Notes under the pieces: generated by a model
What the model saw: only the letters and a program-made list of their open reading frames with translations
Databases searched by the model: none
What the model was told of the DNA's origin: nothing
Part shown: in pieces, positions 24,995 through 34,275 of the stretch
Layout: each line of letters opens with the position of its first letter
Numbering within the stretch: position 1 is the first letter of the stretch
Assembly: GCA_965221215.1 (NCBI GenBank)
Contig: OZ244872.1
Span: forward strand, 682,001-746,000
Length of the DNA stretch: 64,000 bases
Reading direction: 5' to 3'
From: Aldehydirespirator sp965221215
GTDB taxonomy: Bacteria > Actinomycetota > Acidimicrobiia > Acidimicrobiales > Aldehydirespiratoraceae
Position numbers and translations under genes: made by a program

Positions 24995-26443
24995 TCATCG
25001 CGCCGTCGCGTGCCCTCGACGCGCTGCCTTCGGCGACTGGGGCGGTCCGGCGGGCTCCGTGCCCGCATGCGGGTGTGCAGCCGGGGCAGGCTTGAGCGCC
25101 GCGGCCATCAACAGCACCCAGCTGTAGGAGAACCACAGAACGAAGCTCTCCGTGATGTTCTCCATCAGCAGGAAGGCTACGAGCGCGGCCCACATCCAGG
25201 TGTCGGCATTCGGACGGCGCCACAGGGCCAGCCCGGCGTTGCGTGCGGCCGGAATCACAATGGCCGCGAAGGGCACCACGCCCAGCAGGCCCAGGCCCAG
25301 GGCCACCTCAACCAGGCTGTTGTGGGCGCTGCCTCGCCGCAGCAGCACATGCTGGGTCAGTTCCTCGATGTCCCAGAAGGTGAAGAACCCGTAGCCGGCC
25401 AGCGGCCTCTCGGAGATCCGGTCCCAGACCAGGCTCCAGATGGTGCGGCGCTGGCTGAGGGTGGGCACGTTCCACACCGCGGCCAGGCAGGCCGCGGCGG
25501 CCACCGTGCTCGCTGCGGCTGCGGCCGCGGTGACCTTGGCGGCGTAACTCCTGCCCCGGCGTTGCGCAACCCGGTGGTGGAGCAGGGGAAGGCCCGATAC
25601 CACCAGAGCGGCGACGAGCGATACCCAGGCGGTGCGGCCGCCCGCGCCGATCAGGGCTGCCGCTGACCCCAGCGCCAGCCCGACTGCCGCGGCCCGAAGA
25701 GGGCGCGCAAATGGGTGAGAGCCTGTTTCGTCACGGCGGGGTATTCCCCGCTCTTGTTCGCTGCGCTCACGGGCCGCTCGGGCCACGGCCTCGCCCGTAT
25801 GGGCCGGAATCGCCCGCCTATTCGCTCGGCCTCTAAGGATGCGGCGGGGTTCCAGGGCGAAGCGGATCCCGGCCAGCACACCGATGGCGGCCAGCGGGGC
25901 CAGCGAGTTGCGGTTGGTGTAGGTGCCCTTCCAGTAGTCATTCGCATCCAGACCGAGGTCGGGCCGAAGCGTGACGAGCAGGAGGCTGGCGGCGACCGCG
26001 GCCGCGGCCGTCAGTCCGACCGTCGCGGCGGCCTCGTCGTCGTCGAGCCGCGCTATCGCCCAAGCCAGCAGAGCCATGCCGACGTAGAGGGCCGAGCGCC
26101 ACCCGGTGGCGGCCGGATCCACGCTCCACAGCGTGGAAGCCAGGGCGGCGAGCGTGAACCAGGCGACCGCAGCGGCGGCGATCGGATCGGTGGTCTTGAG
26201 CGATCGGCGCCGTGCCCCCAGCACGTTCCATGCGGCCAGCGCGGCGCCGGCGACCGCCGCCGCGGCGAGGAACGGCCACACCGCCAGGTCCTCCCAGCGG
26301 CCGGTGCGGTCCAGCACGCTCTTGGAGAACAGCAGCACGGGGCCGTTGGTGAACACCAGCAGGGCCACCGACGCGACCGTCACTTTGGCGTTCCTGTACG
26401 TGTTCACCGGAGCCGTTCGATGAGATCGAGCCAACCGCAGCAT
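24995..26443 (-). CDS. O-antigen ligase/polymerase family membrane protein with in-frame repeat insertion
   Basis: 482 aa, about ten membrane helices, of the Wzy/WaaL family that joins lipid-linked glycans outside the membrane. The large extracellular loop carries TYTNRNSLAPLAA and, later, SAHNSLVEVALGLGLLGVV, the usual conserved segments. Residues about 202-248 (RAARERSEQERG...) are encoded by repeat copy B and look like an insertion in a loop, rich in charged residues and unlike the flanking helices. ATG 26443 overlaps the stop of a leaderless mini-ORF (TAATG), suggesting coupled initiation. Confidence 0.85.
   Translation of the reverse strand: MLRLARSHRTAPVNTYRNAKVTVASVALLVFTNGPVLLFSKSVLDRTGRWEDLAVWPFLAAAAVAGAALAAWNVLGARRRSLKTTDPIAAAAVAWFTLAALASTLWSVDPAATGWRSALYVGMALLAWAIARLDDDEAAATVGLTAAAAVAASLLLVTLRPDLGLDANDYWKGTYTNRNSLAPLAAIGVLAGIRFALEPRRILRGRANRRAIPAHTGEAVARAARERSEQERGIPRRDETGSHPFARPLRAAAVGLALGSAAALIGAGGRTAWVSLVAALVVSGLPLLHHRVAQRRGRSYAAKVTAAAAAASTVAAAACLAAVWNVPTLSQRRTIWSLVWDRISERPLAGYGFFTFWDIEELTQHVLLRRGSAHNSLVEVALGLGLLGVVPFAAIVIPAARNAGLALWRRPNADTWMWAALVAFLLMENITESFVLWFSYSWVLLMAAALKPAPAAHPHAGTEPAGPPQSPKAARRGHATAR
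25699..25838. repeat. Dispersed repeat, copy B (full length, inside the ligase gene)
   Basis: 140 bp matching copy A end to end. It keeps the host gene frame open on the minus strand; a second minus frame across it is also open and gives the RARPWPERPVSAANKSG peptide that copy C uses. Confidence 0.9.
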
Positions 26444-26466
26444 TATGGCGCTGTGCTGCCCAGCAC
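26443..26466 (-). CDS. Putative leaderless 7-codon mini-ORF before the ligase gene
   Basis: GTG 26466 lies 7 nt after TAGAAT (26474-26479, minus). It encodes MLGSTAP and its TAA overlaps the ligase ATG as TAATG. The layout suggests a leader peptide that delivers ribosomes to the ligase start. Confidence 0.4.
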   Translation of the reverse strand: MLGSTAP

Positions 26467-26473
26467 CGGCAAG

Positions 26474-26483
26474 ATTCTAGGAT
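26474..26483. promoter_or_regulatory. Bidirectional promoter: overlapping -10 elements on both strands
   Basis: Plus-strand TAGGAT (26478-26483) serves GTG 26491 at 7 nt. Minus-strand TAGAAT (26479-26474) serves GTG 26466 at 7 nt. The two hexamers share the central TA of a CTAG palindrome, so only one polymerase could probably use the site at a time. Confidence 0.55.
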
Positions 26484-26490
26484 CGTGGCG

Positions 26491-27318
26491 GTGAGCGACC
26501 CGGACCAGCGCCTCTACGACCTCACGCGCCCCCCGTCGGCGGCGGCGTATCTCTCCGAGGCTTGGCGTCGCAGGGAGTTCGCCATCCTGGTTCCCGCCCA
26601 GGATCTCCGGGCCCAGAACATGGGCACCGTCCTGGGGCAGCTCTGGCACCTGGTGAATCCCGCCCTGCTGGTCGGCGTGTACTTTTTGATTTTCGGAGTA
26701 GTGATCGACACCAGCCGCGGGGTCGAGAACTTCCTGGGTTTCTTGATCGTCGGCGTGGTCCTGTTCCATCTCACCCAGCGCGTCGTGCAGGACTCGGCCG
26801 TCTGCATCAGCCGAAACCTGGGCCTGATCCGGTCGGTCCAGTTTCCCCGAGTGCTTCTGCCGGCTGCGACCGTCAACGGCCAGACCGTCGCCTTCGCGCC
26901 CGCGCTGGTGCTGGCCATGGCCGCCGTGGTCGCCACCGGCGAACGTCCGACGATGAGGTGGCTGGTGCTGCCCGCGGTGCTCGCCGCGCAGTTCGCCTTC
27001 AACTTCGGAGCGGCCCTGCTGGTGGCCCGGATCGGGGCGTCGCTGTCCGACCTGCAGCAACTGCTGCCCCACCTGTTCAGACTGCTGTTCTACGCCTCAG
27101 GAGTGATATTCAGCGTGGAGGCGTTCGTGACCAGTCCGGGCTGGAGACGGGCCTTCGCCCTGAACCCGATCTACGACGTGATCACCTGCGCCCGCTGGTG
27201 CCTGGTGGGGGAGTCGGTCGACGGCTGGGTGGTGGTCGGCCTGCTGGCATGGTGCATCGCTCTGCCCGTGATCGGCTTCGCGGCCTTCCACCGGTCCGAG
27301 CAGCGGCTGGGAGCGTGA
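26491..27318 (+). CDS. ABC-2 type polysaccharide export permease (Wzm-like)
   Basis: 275 aa, six predicted helices. Motifs typical of capsule/O-antigen ABC-2 permeases: RELAxxD-like PAQDLRAQNMGTVLGQLWHLVNPALLVGVYFLIFG, FLIVGVVLFHLTQRVV, and the terminal RLFFYASGVIFSVE-type block (LLFYASGVIFSVEAF). It would translocate a finished lipid-linked glycan with the adjacent ATPase. GTG 26491 fits the leaderless spacing from TAGGAT; the GTG at 26485 in frame is closer to the -10 box. The stop overlaps the ATPase start (GTGA). Confidence 0.9.
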   Translation: MSDPDQRLYDLTRPPSAAAYLSEAWRRREFAILVPAQDLRAQNMGTVLGQLWHLVNPALLVGVYFLIFGVVIDTSRGVENFLGFLIVGVVLFHLTQRVVQDSAVCISRNLGLIRSVQFPRVLLPAATVNGQTVAFAPALVLAMAAVVATGERPTMRWLVLPAVLAAQFAFNFGAALLVARIGASLSDLQQLLPHLFRLLFYASGVIFSVEAFVTSPGWRRAFALNPIYDVITCARWCLVGESVDGWVVVGLLAWCIALPVIGFAAFHRSEQRLGA

Positions 27319-28061
27319 CGGCGATGGATCCGGCCGTCACCGTGCGGGTGCGCGACGCCCACGTCTACTACCGGGTCTACGAGGATCCCGTTCCGGGGCT
27401 GAAGCAGATCTTCGCCCAGGGCCGGGCTCGCCGAAAGTACCGCACGATCCGCGCCCTGAGGGGGGTCAGCCTGGATCTGCACGAGTCGGAGACCCTGGGG
27501 TTGATCGGGGCCAACGGCGCGGGCAAGACCACGCTGCTGTCGGCGATGACGGGGCTGCTGCCGCTGGAGTCGGGTTCGATCCTCGGCCGCTGCCGGCCGT
27601 CGCTGCTGGGAGTGTCCTCGGCCTTGCGCCCGGCCTTGTCGGGCCGGCGCAACATTCTCATCGGCGGGCTGGCGCTGGGCTTCACCAGGGCCGAGATCGA
27701 GAGCCGCGTCGATGAGATCGTCGACTTCTCGGGACTGCGCGACGCCATCGACCGGCCCATGCGGACGTATTCCTCAGGGATGCGGGCCCGGCTCCATTTC
27801 GCCATCGCCACCGCTCGAATCCCCGAAATCCTGCTGATCGATGAAGCCCTCGCGGTGGGAGACGAGGACTTTCGACACCGCAGCGCCCAGCGCATCGACG
27901 AAATCACGTCCGCAGCCGGCTCGGTGGTGCTGGGGACTCACGTCATGGCCGAGATCGAGCACCACTGCGACCGGGTCGCGTGGCTCGACGACGGCGTGCT
28001 CAAGGCAGTCGGCGATCCGGGCGAGGTCGTGGCCGCCTACCTGGCTTCGACCTCCCGCTGA
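27315..28061 (+). CDS. ABC transporter ATP-binding protein, polysaccharide export (Wzt-like)
   Basis: 248 aa ATPase partner of the upstream permease. Walker A GANGAGKTT, signature YSSGMRARL, Walker B ILLIDEALAVGD and switch His in VVLGTHVMAEI are all present. The N-terminal YYRVYEDPVPGLKQIF extension and the DEDFRHR segment mark the capsule/teichoic-acid export subfamily. There is no C-terminal glycan-recognition domain, so it is the short form. Start GTG 27315 (GTGA overlap) or ATG 27324. Its 3' end overlaps the convergent glycosyltransferase by 25 bp. Confidence 0.92.
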   Translation: MTAMDPAVTVRVRDAHVYYRVYEDPVPGLKQIFAQGRARRKYRTIRALRGVSLDLHESETLGLIGANGAGKTTLLSAMTGLLPLESGSILGRCRPSLLGVSSALRPALSGRRNILIGGLALGFTRAEIESRVDEIVDFSGLRDAIDRPMRTYSSGMRARLHFAIATARIPEILLIDEALAVGDEDFRHRSAQRIDEITSAAGSVVLGTHVMAEIEHHCDRVAWLDDGVLKAVGDPGEVVAAYLASTSR

Positions 28062-29062
28062 TCGGACGGGCCGCGGCGGCGGGTGCGGCCCGCCAGGAAA
28101 CCCGCCCCCCAGCTGATGTGCATCACCGCGAAGGCGGCCGCGGCCCGGACCCGGTCTCTCTGCGAACCGTGCAGGCGGGCGGCGGCTGCTGCACAGGCCG
28201 CGGCGTAGACCGCCGGCAGGGCCGCGCCCCGGCCGCGGCCCAACGCCAACTCGAGCGCGGAGACGGCCAGCCCGGCCACCAGTGCGGGGGCGGCGAGTTG
28301 GCGGGCGCGCAGCGACCGGGGATTGCGCAGCAGCATGGTGCGCTTCCAGGCGCCGTAGGAGAAGTACTGGCGGGTCAGGCCCCGGTAGTCCGAGCGGGGC
28401 ACGTAGTCGACTACCAGGGTCGGGTCGAGCCACACGGTGTGGCCGCGGGAGCGCAGGCGCCAGTTGAGCTCGTAGTCCTGGTTGCGGCCCAGGGTCTCGT
28501 CGAAGCCGCCCACCGATTCCAGGGCGGCGCGGTCGAACACTCCGAGGTACACAGTGTCGGCCGGTCCGCCGTGGCGGCCCCGTCGGAAGGCGGCGGGACC
28601 GCCCCCGAACGGTGATCGGACCGCGGCCGCGATGGGCCCCGGTCCGATTGGGTGCTGCACCCCGCCCACGTTGGCCGCCCCGGTTCGAGCCAGGGTGGCG
28701 ACAGCGCGCTCCAGGTAGTCGGGCGCCAGCCGCGACTGGGCGTCCACCCGGGCCACCACCGCGCCCGCCGATGCCGCCACCGCAAGGTTGAGGCCCGCCG
28801 CGGCCGTCCCCGCCGGATTCGGGACCAGCAGCAACGGCAGCTCGATCTCTGAGCCGGCGACCGCCTGCTCGGTGCCGTCGCGGCTGGGCGCCACCGCCAC
28901 CGTCACGTCGATCGGCCCGCGGTAGGTCTGGGCTGCGACGGCGGCGAGGCACTCACCGATCAGCTCGGCGCAATCCCGAGCCGGCACCACCACCGAGACG
29001 TGCGGCAGCCCAGCGGGGGCAGTTCCCGGACTATTCACGGGAAGGCTGTCGGAGGTGTCCAC
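28037..29062 (-). CDS. Family 2 glycosyltransferase
   Basis: 341 aa. GT-A domain with VSVVVPARDCAELIGECLAA, VARVDAQSRLAPDYL (DxQ-type version of the metal site), and FDETLGRNQDYELNWRLRSRG, followed by a C-terminal hydrophobic region (about 255-320) that probably anchors it to the membrane. This is the layout of succinoglycan/ExoA-type enzymes. The first 14 residues (DTSDSLPVNSPG) come from a 50-bp tandem duplication shared with the intergenic DNA upstream. Acceptor unknown. Confidence 0.87.
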   Translation of the reverse strand: MDTSDSLPVNSPGTAPAGLPHVSVVVPARDCAELIGECLAAVAAQTYRGPIDVTVAVAPSRDGTEQAVAGSEIELPLLLVPNPAGTAAAGLNLAVAASAGAVVARVDAQSRLAPDYLERAVATLARTGAANVGGVQHPIGPGPIAAAVRSPFGGGPAAFRRGRHGGPADTVYLGVFDRAALESVGGFDETLGRNQDYELNWRLRSRGHTVWLDPTLVVDYVPRSDYRGLTRQYFSYGAWKRTMLLRNPRSLRARQLAAPALVAGLAVSALELALGRGRGAALPAVYAAACAAAAARLHGSQRDRVRAAAAFAVMHISWGAGFLAGRTRRRGPSDQREVEAR

Positions 29063-29120
29063 GGGAGGGCAGTGCCGGGGCTGTTCACGGGAAGGCTGTC
29101 GGGGGTGTTCACCGGCCTGA
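29022..29120. repeat. 50-bp tandem duplication at the junction of two polysaccharide genes
   Basis: TTCACGGGAAGGCTGTCGG occurs at 29034 and 29084 with similar flanks, period 50 bp. It spans the 5' end of the glycosyltransferase and reaches the 3' end of the upstream sugar transferase gene. Confidence 0.85.
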
Positions 29121-30428
29121 GCGGCGGGCCATTACTACGAGGCTCTTCACCATGATCTCCCAGTCGAGCAGCGGAGACCAGTTCACAACGTATTGCAGAT
29201 CGTGGCCCAGCTTGTAGGCGGCGTCGGTCTGGTAGTGGCCCTGGGTCTGGGCCAGGCCGGTGATGCCCGGCGGGATGTCGTGGCGGCGGCCGTATCCGGC
29301 GATCTCGGACTCGAGCCGGGCCACCAGCTCGGGCCGCTCGGCCCGGGGCCCCACCAGCGACATCTCGCCCACCAGCACATTCCAGAGCTGCGGCAGCTCG
29401 TCGAGCCGGGTCCGGCGCAGCCACGCCAGGCCACCGATCACTCTCGGATCGTCGGCTACAGCCAGCTCCGGTCCGGCCCGCTCCGCCCCCGGCGTCATGG
29501 TCCGGAACTTCACCATCACGAAGGGCCGACCCGCCATGCCCACCCGCTCCTGTCGGTAGAGAACCCCCGCACCGGCCCGCAGCCGCACGCACACCGCCAC
29601 CGCCAGCGTCACCGGGACGGCCACCGGGGCCAGCACCAGCAGGTACACCAGATCGAGCAGGCGCTTGAACCGCAGCCGGCAGGCGGGCAGGGCATGGGCT
29701 CGCAGCGCCACGAAGGGCATCCCGCCGATCTGGCGGGTCCGCTGGAGTCCCAGCAGGGTGTCCGACGGCGCGATCCGCCGGTAGACGCCCACCCGGCGCC
29801 GCTCCAGCTCGGCCAGCGGCCCCGGATACATGGCGTCGAGCGACTGGCTCGACAGCAGCAGCAGATCAGTGGCCTCGGCCCGGTCGACCTCGGCCACGAT
29901 GTCGGCCGGTGTGTCGGACTGCCCGGCGATCTCCACCTCGGGCTCGGCGTCGAGCAGGTGGCGCCGGGCGGAGGCCACCTCGGCGCCGCTTCCCAGCAGC
30001 AGCACCCGGCACCGCCCGAGGCGGCGGGACCGCAGGCGCCGGGCCAGCCAGCGGTTGAACGACACGGCCAGGCTGGCGGCTGCGGCCAGGATCACCAGGT
30101 TGGCCCGGGGCATCAGATAGCGGCCGCTGAGCAGCGACACGGTGGCGTCGGCCCCCACCGCCAGCAGTGTCAGCATCGTGGCCCGCGGCAGCCGGGGCGC
30201 CGGGCCGAGCCGCTGCTCGTACTCGTAGAGGCCGCCGAAGTAGTAGACGGCCATGTGCAGGGCCGTCGCCACCGCGAACCCCGCCGCGTAGTGCGACAGC
30301 GGATAGGTCGGCCAGTCGAGCCCGAACCGCGCCGTGGTGATGGCTGCCATCAGCCCGAGGAGTGCGGCCGCGTCGGCCAGGTACAGGTAGCGAAACCCCA
30401 GCCTCGGGGCTGGTCCGCCGGCCGTCAC
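29109..30428 (-). CDS. Polyprenyl-phosphate sugar-1-phosphate transferase (initiating enzyme)
   Basis: 439 aa. Four N-terminal helices and a degenerate nucleotide-binding domain (LLLGSGAEVASARRHL) precede the catalytic bacterial sugar transferase domain (about residue 250 on): KRLLDLVYLLVLAP, RQERVGMAGRPFVMVKFRTM, RRTRLDELPQLWNVLVGEMSLVGPRAERPEL and PPGITGLAQ. It attaches the first sugar phosphate to undecaprenyl phosphate, starting repeat-unit assembly. Start GTG 30428 overlaps the stop of the SpoIID gene (GTGA). A longer open frame to 30980 is antisense to nothing conserved and is rejected. Confidence 0.92.
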   Translation of the reverse strand: MTAGGPAPRLGFRYLYLADAAALLGLMAAITTARFGLDWPTYPLSHYAAGFAVATALHMAVYYFGGLYEYEQRLGPAPRLPRATMLTLLAVGADATVSLLSGRYLMPRANLVILAAAASLAVSFNRWLARRLRSRRLGRCRVLLLGSGAEVASARRHLLDAEPEVEIAGQSDTPADIVAEVDRAEATDLLLLSSQSLDAMYPGPLAELERRRVGVYRRIAPSDTLLGLQRTRQIGGMPFVALRAHALPACRLRFKRLLDLVYLLVLAPVAVPVTLAVAVCVRLRAGAGVLYRQERVGMAGRPFVMVKFRTMTPGAERAGPELAVADDPRVIGGLAWLRRTRLDELPQLWNVLVGEMSLVGPRAERPELVARLESEIAGYGRRHDIPPGITGLAQTQGHYQTDAAYKLGHDLQYVVNWSPLLDWEIMVKSLVVMARRSGR

Positions 30429-32404
30429 GGCGATCGCATCAGCGGCGGCAGCACCACATCGGCGTCGAGCGCTCCCGGCGTCCCGGCCAGGTTCCACATC
30501 AGCATGGCCATCCGGGCCCGGTCCACGCTGTCGCCGGGCCCGAAGCTGGCCGGACCGTCGCCGGGCGGCGCGAAGTCGTCGCCCACCCAGAGGCGGTGCT
30601 CCACCAGCCAGCGGGCGGCCTCCAGGTAGAAGTCGTTGATCCCGATGTCGGTGAACGGTACGGGGTGGTTGCTGTAGGTGTTGCCCGCGAAGCGCCACAG
30701 GAAGGCGGCCAGGTGCGATGCAATCAGCGGATCGTCGGGGCAGAACCGCGCCTCGGTGCTGCTGCATCCCCTGGTGATGCCCCGGTTCACCATCCATCCC
30801 ACCGCCTGGTCGTAGTAGCTCTCGGGCTCGACGTCGTCGAAGCTGGCCGCTCCGTCGGTCGACTGCGGCTCGCCCGCGAAGCGCCACAGGAACGTGGCGA
30901 ACTGGGCCCGGGTGAGCGAGCGATCCGGCGAGAACGTGGTCGCCGTCGTGCCCTGGGTGATCTCGCTCTCGAGCATCCACAGCACCGCCTCGGCGTAGGG
31001 GTCGTTCCAGGCCACATCGGTGAACGGAAGGGTGTGGACGGTGGGGCCGTCGCCGGTGTGGGAGCCCAGCAGGGCGAGCTTGGTGGACAGCATGGGACGG
31101 CAGTCGGGCGTGGCGCGGCAGCCCCGCACCAGGGCCCAGTAGAAGCGATAGCCGTACGGCTCGCCGTCCTCGTTGCGGACCTCCAGCGTGCGCTCGGTGC
31201 CCACCAGGGTCACCAGAGCGTCGTCGATGCGGCCCGACGGTCCCGGTCCCACGATGTAGATCTCAACGATGTCGCCCACGTCCATGTCGGCGAACGGGTA
31301 GTCCTCGAGCCACCCCTTGATCTGATCGGCGGTGTAGGTGCGCTGCCAGCTGAAGTTGGGATTCTGGGGGCCGCCGTTGCTGTCGGGAGCGATGTCGTAG
31401 GGGTCCGGCTGGGCCTGCAGGTACGACAGGGCCTCGCGCCGGGGCTCCTCGTTGGCCGCGGTGTGGCCGCCGTTGGAGGAGCTGTAGTAGCCGACGATCA
31501 CACGGGGGCCGCTGCCGTCGGCGGGCTGGTAGGTGAGCACGGTGTCGTCGGTGGCGTCCACCTGGCTGGCCCAGGCGTCGTGGCCCGGATCCCGCTGGTA
31601 GTCCCAGGCCTTGTACTCCTGGTCGCGGGTCGACGTGTAGAGATCGAACGGCGCCGACCAGTTGGCCCGCTCCTCCATGATGGCCACCGCGTAGCTGCGA
31701 GCCGCCACCGCCTGGGCCTTGAGAGCGTCCGCCGGCCAGCTGTGGGGCACCTCGTCGAGGCCGTAGAGGTACTGCTGCATGGTCATGTCGCCGATCACCA
31801 GGCAGTACTGGTTGGCGGAGGCGCTGCCGCAGTTGGACACGCCGCTGGCCGCGGGGGTGAGCTGGAACTGCCCGTGGGCGTAGCGCTCGGTGCCGTTGCT
31901 GGTGCCGGAGACCCCGACGACCTCGCCGTCGTTGAAGCTCACCGTCAGCACCGTTCCGCTGCAGAAGCCCCGGCACCAGTCGATGTTGCTGGAGTTGATG
32001 TGCCAGCCGCCGTCGCCGCGGCGCACGGTGAGCGTGTTGACGGTGGTGTCCAGGAAGCGGCCGTCCATCGACACGGTCAGCAGTCCCGAGGGCCTGAACA
32101 CCGTCTTGTTGTGCACGGCGATGCGCACGTCCACGTCGTCGGGCACCAGGGCGGGATCGGTTCGCAGCGTGGTGCCGGGGTAGTAGAAGGCGAGTATGTC
32201 CTCGTAGCTCTGGCCGGCCTCGGCCCGCCCCAGCGCGCCGAACTGGCTCAAGCCGGTTCCGTGCCCCCAGCCTCCGCCGATGAAGGTGAACTCGCTGTCG
32301 GAGGGGCCGTGGGGATGGGCTGCGGCCGGCGCGGCCAGCCCGGCGGCGAGGACGGCAGCAGCCAACAACAGGGCTGCGAGCGAACGAATGGAATGGGGGG
32401 TCAT
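30425..32404 (-). CDS. SpoIID/LytB-domain protein with C-terminal SLH repeats
   Basis: 659 aa exported protein. A Sec signal peptide (about 1-29, ending AAPAAAH) precedes a SpoIID/LytB domain (about 40-420; GGGWGHGTGLSQFGALG, DVRIAV, LYGLDEVPHSWPADALKAQAVAARSYA, GYYSSSNGGHTAANEE). Three surface-layer-homology modules follow, each beginning near FTDV or FDDV and containing ITQG/ITRG and RAQFATFLWRFAG (about 465-640). SpoIID enzymes cut denuded glycan strands; SLH modules bind pyruvylated wall polysaccharide, which fits the pyruvyl transferase at 39088. Start ATG 32404. Confidence 0.92.
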   Translation of the reverse strand: MTPHSIRSLAALLLAAAVLAAGLAAPAAAHPHGPSDSEFTFIGGGWGHGTGLSQFGALGRAEAGQSYEDILAFYYPGTTLRTDPALVPDDVDVRIAVHNKTVFRPSGLLTVSMDGRFLDTTVNTLTVRRGDGGWHINSSNIDWCRGFCSGTVLTVSFNDGEVVGVSGTSNGTERYAHGQFQLTPAASGVSNCGSASANQYCLVIGDMTMQQYLYGLDEVPHSWPADALKAQAVAARSYAVAIMEERANWSAPFDLYTSTRDQEYKAWDYQRDPGHDAWASQVDATDDTVLTYQPADGSGPRVIVGYYSSSNGGHTAANEEPRREALSYLQAQPDPYDIAPDSNGGPQNPNFSWQRTYTADQIKGWLEDYPFADMDVGDIVEIYIVGPGPSGRIDDALVTLVGTERTLEVRNEDGEPYGYRFYWALVRGCRATPDCRPMLSTKLALLGSHTGDGPTVHTLPFTDVAWNDPYAEAVLWMLESEITQGTTATTFSPDRSLTRAQFATFLWRFAGEPQSTDGAASFDDVEPESYYDQAVGWMVNRGITRGCSSTEARFCPDDPLIASHLAAFLWRFAGNTYSNHPVPFTDIGINDFYLEAARWLVEHRLWVGDDFAPPGDGPASFGPGDSVDRARMAMLMWNLAGTPGALDADVVLPPLMRSP

Positions 32405-32484
32405 GAACCACCGTCTTCTGCCGACGCCCGCCGGGGCGCGAGGCTAGCGCCTGCCCGCGGCCCCGGCGTGGACCGTCGCGAGTG

Positions 32485-34275
32485 TCAGGCGATGACTGCG
32501 ATGGTGTCGCCCGCGCCCACCGAGTCGCCGACTTCCACCCTGATCTCGGAGATGGTTCCCGAGCGGCCCGCGGCGATGTTGTTCTCCATCTTCATGGCCT
32601 CGAGCACGGCCACCGGCTGGCCGGCGGACACCTCGTCGCCCACCTCGACCAGCAGCTTGATGATCGTGCCCTGCATCGGCACCGCCACCTCGGCCGCGCC
32701 GCCGCCGAGGCTCGACAGCCCCCGGGCCCGCCGACGGGCCGCGCTCGGCTGCTCATCGCCGTCGGCCTGCGGTGCCCACAGGGCCACGCGGAAGCGCTTG
32801 CCGTCCACCTCGGCCTCGATCTCATGGCGCACCCCGGATGCGGATGCACCGGCGCCGGGGGCGGGCGGCGATTCGGGCAGCGACGCGAAGTCGAGCCGCT
32901 CCTCCACCCAGCGGGTGGAGTGGGCCGCGGCGGCGAAGTCCGCGTGGGCCAGGATGGCTTGCGCCGCGGCGATGGTGGTGGCCACGCCGCCCACCCGGGT
33001 CTCGGCCAGGGCTCGCTGGGCCCGGCCGATGGCCACGTCGCGGTCGCGGCCCCACACCACCAGCTTGCCGATGAGGTTGTCGTAGTGGGGGCTCACCGTG
33101 TCGCCGGCCTCGTAGCCGCCGTCCCAGCGGGTGGCGTAACCCTGGGCGGGCCTCAGCTCATCTATGGGGCCGGGGCAGGGCAGGAAGGCGCCCCCGGCCG
33201 GGTCCTCGGCGTTGACCCGCACCTCGATGGAGCAGCCGTCGATGGCGACGTCGGCCTGGGTCAGCGCCAGCGGCTCGCCGGCCGCCACCCGAAGCTGCTG
33301 CTCCACCAGATCGATGCCGGTGACCATCTCGGTGACAGGGTGCTCGACCTGCAGCCTGGTGTTCATCTCCAGGTAGTAGAACGCTCCGTCGGCGTAGAGG
33401 AACTCGACGGTGCCCGCGTTGACGTAGCCGCAGCCTGCCGCCACCGCCACCGCGGCCTCGCCCATGGCCGCCAGCACTCCGGGATCAATGGCCGGCGCGG
33501 GCGCCTCCTCGATGAGCTTCTGGTGGCGGCGCTGGGCCGAGCAGTCGCGGGTGCCGAGGTGGATGCAGCTGCCGTGGGCGTCAGCGAGCACCTGCACCTC
33601 CACATGGCGGGCCGCGTCGAAGTAGCGCTCCATGTAGAGCTCGTCGCGCCCGAAGTAGGCGAGCGCCTCGCGTCGGGCCGACTCGACCGCGCCGGCGGCC
33701 TCCGCCGCGGCTCTCACCACCTTCATGCCCCGGCCCCCGCCCCCGTAGGCGGCCTTGACGGCCACGGGCCAGCCGTGGGCCGCGCCGAAAGCCTCGACCT
33801 CCGCCGGACCGTTGATCGGCTCGGCCGTGCCGGGAACCGGTTCCACCCCGGCTCGAACGGCCGCCTCCCGGGCGGAGATCTTGTCGCCCATCACCTCGAT
33901 CGCTTCCGGCGGCGGCCCGATGAAGGCCACGCCGTCGGCGGTGACGGCCCGGGCGAAGTCGGCGTTCTCGCTGAAGAAGCCGTAGCCGGGGTGGACCGCG
34001 TCGGCGCCGCTGCGCTCGATGGCGGCCACGATGGCGTCGGTGCGCAGATAGCTCTCCGCCGCGGTCTCGCCGCCCAGCGAGTAGGCCTCATCGGCCAGCC
34101 GCACATGCATGGCGCCGCGGTCGGTGTCGGAGTAGACGGCGGCTGCGGTGATGCCCAAATCCCGGCAGGCCCGGATCACGCGCACCGCGATCTCGCCCCG
34201 GTTGGCCACCAGCACCTTGGAGAACATTCCTGCATTGGATAGCTGAGCGCGGTCCGAATTGCACTGCGGCGTCAT
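32485..34275 (-). CDS. Acyl-CoA carboxylase alpha subunit (biotin carboxylase + BCCP)
   Basis: 596 aa fusion used for acetyl/propionyl-CoA carboxylation. Biotin carboxylase domain: KVLVANRGEIAVRVIRAC, GGGGRGMK ATP-grasp loop, MERYFDAARHVEVQVLAD and LEMNTRLQVEHPVTE. A linker leads to the biotinyl domain, with the biotinylated Lys in EAMKMEN about 40 residues from the end. The product will need BirA, encoded at 40457. ATG 34275 overlaps the upstream stop (ATGA); ATG 34227 (MFSKVLVANRG) is an equally good start by homology. Confidence 0.95.
   Translation of the reverse strand: MTPQCNSDRAQLSNAGMFSKVLVANRGEIAVRVIRACRDLGITAAAVYSDTDRGAMHVRLADEAYSLGGETAAESYLRTDAIVAAIERSGADAVHPGYGFFSENADFARAVTADGVAFIGPPPEAIEVMGDKISAREAAVRAGVEPVPGTAEPINGPAEVEAFGAAHGWPVAVKAAYGGGGRGMKVVRAAAEAAGAVESARREALAYFGRDELYMERYFDAARHVEVQVLADAHGSCIHLGTRDCSAQRRHQKLIEEAPAPAIDPGVLAAMGEAAVAVAAGCGYVNAGTVEFLYADGAFYYLEMNTRLQVEHPVTEMVTGIDLVEQQLRVAAGEPLALTQADVAIDGCSIEVRVNAEDPAGGAFLPCPGPIDELRPAQGYATRWDGGYEAGDTVSPHYDNLIGKLVVWGRDRDVAIGRAQRALAETRVGGVATTIAAAQAILAHADFAAAAHSTRWVEERLDFASLPESPPAPGAGASASGVRHEIEAEVDGKRFRVALWAPQADGDEQPSAARRRARGLSSLGGGAAEVAVPMQGTIIKLLVEVGDEVSAGQPVAVLEAMKMENNIAAGRSGTISEIRVEVGDSVGAGDTIAVIA

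Noticed and set aside
29035..30980. Longer forms of the initiating sugar transferase
   Set aside because: Codons upstream of GTG 30428 are antisense to nothing conserved in this frame and overlap the SpoIID/SLH coding region; GTGA coupling at 30428 explains the start.
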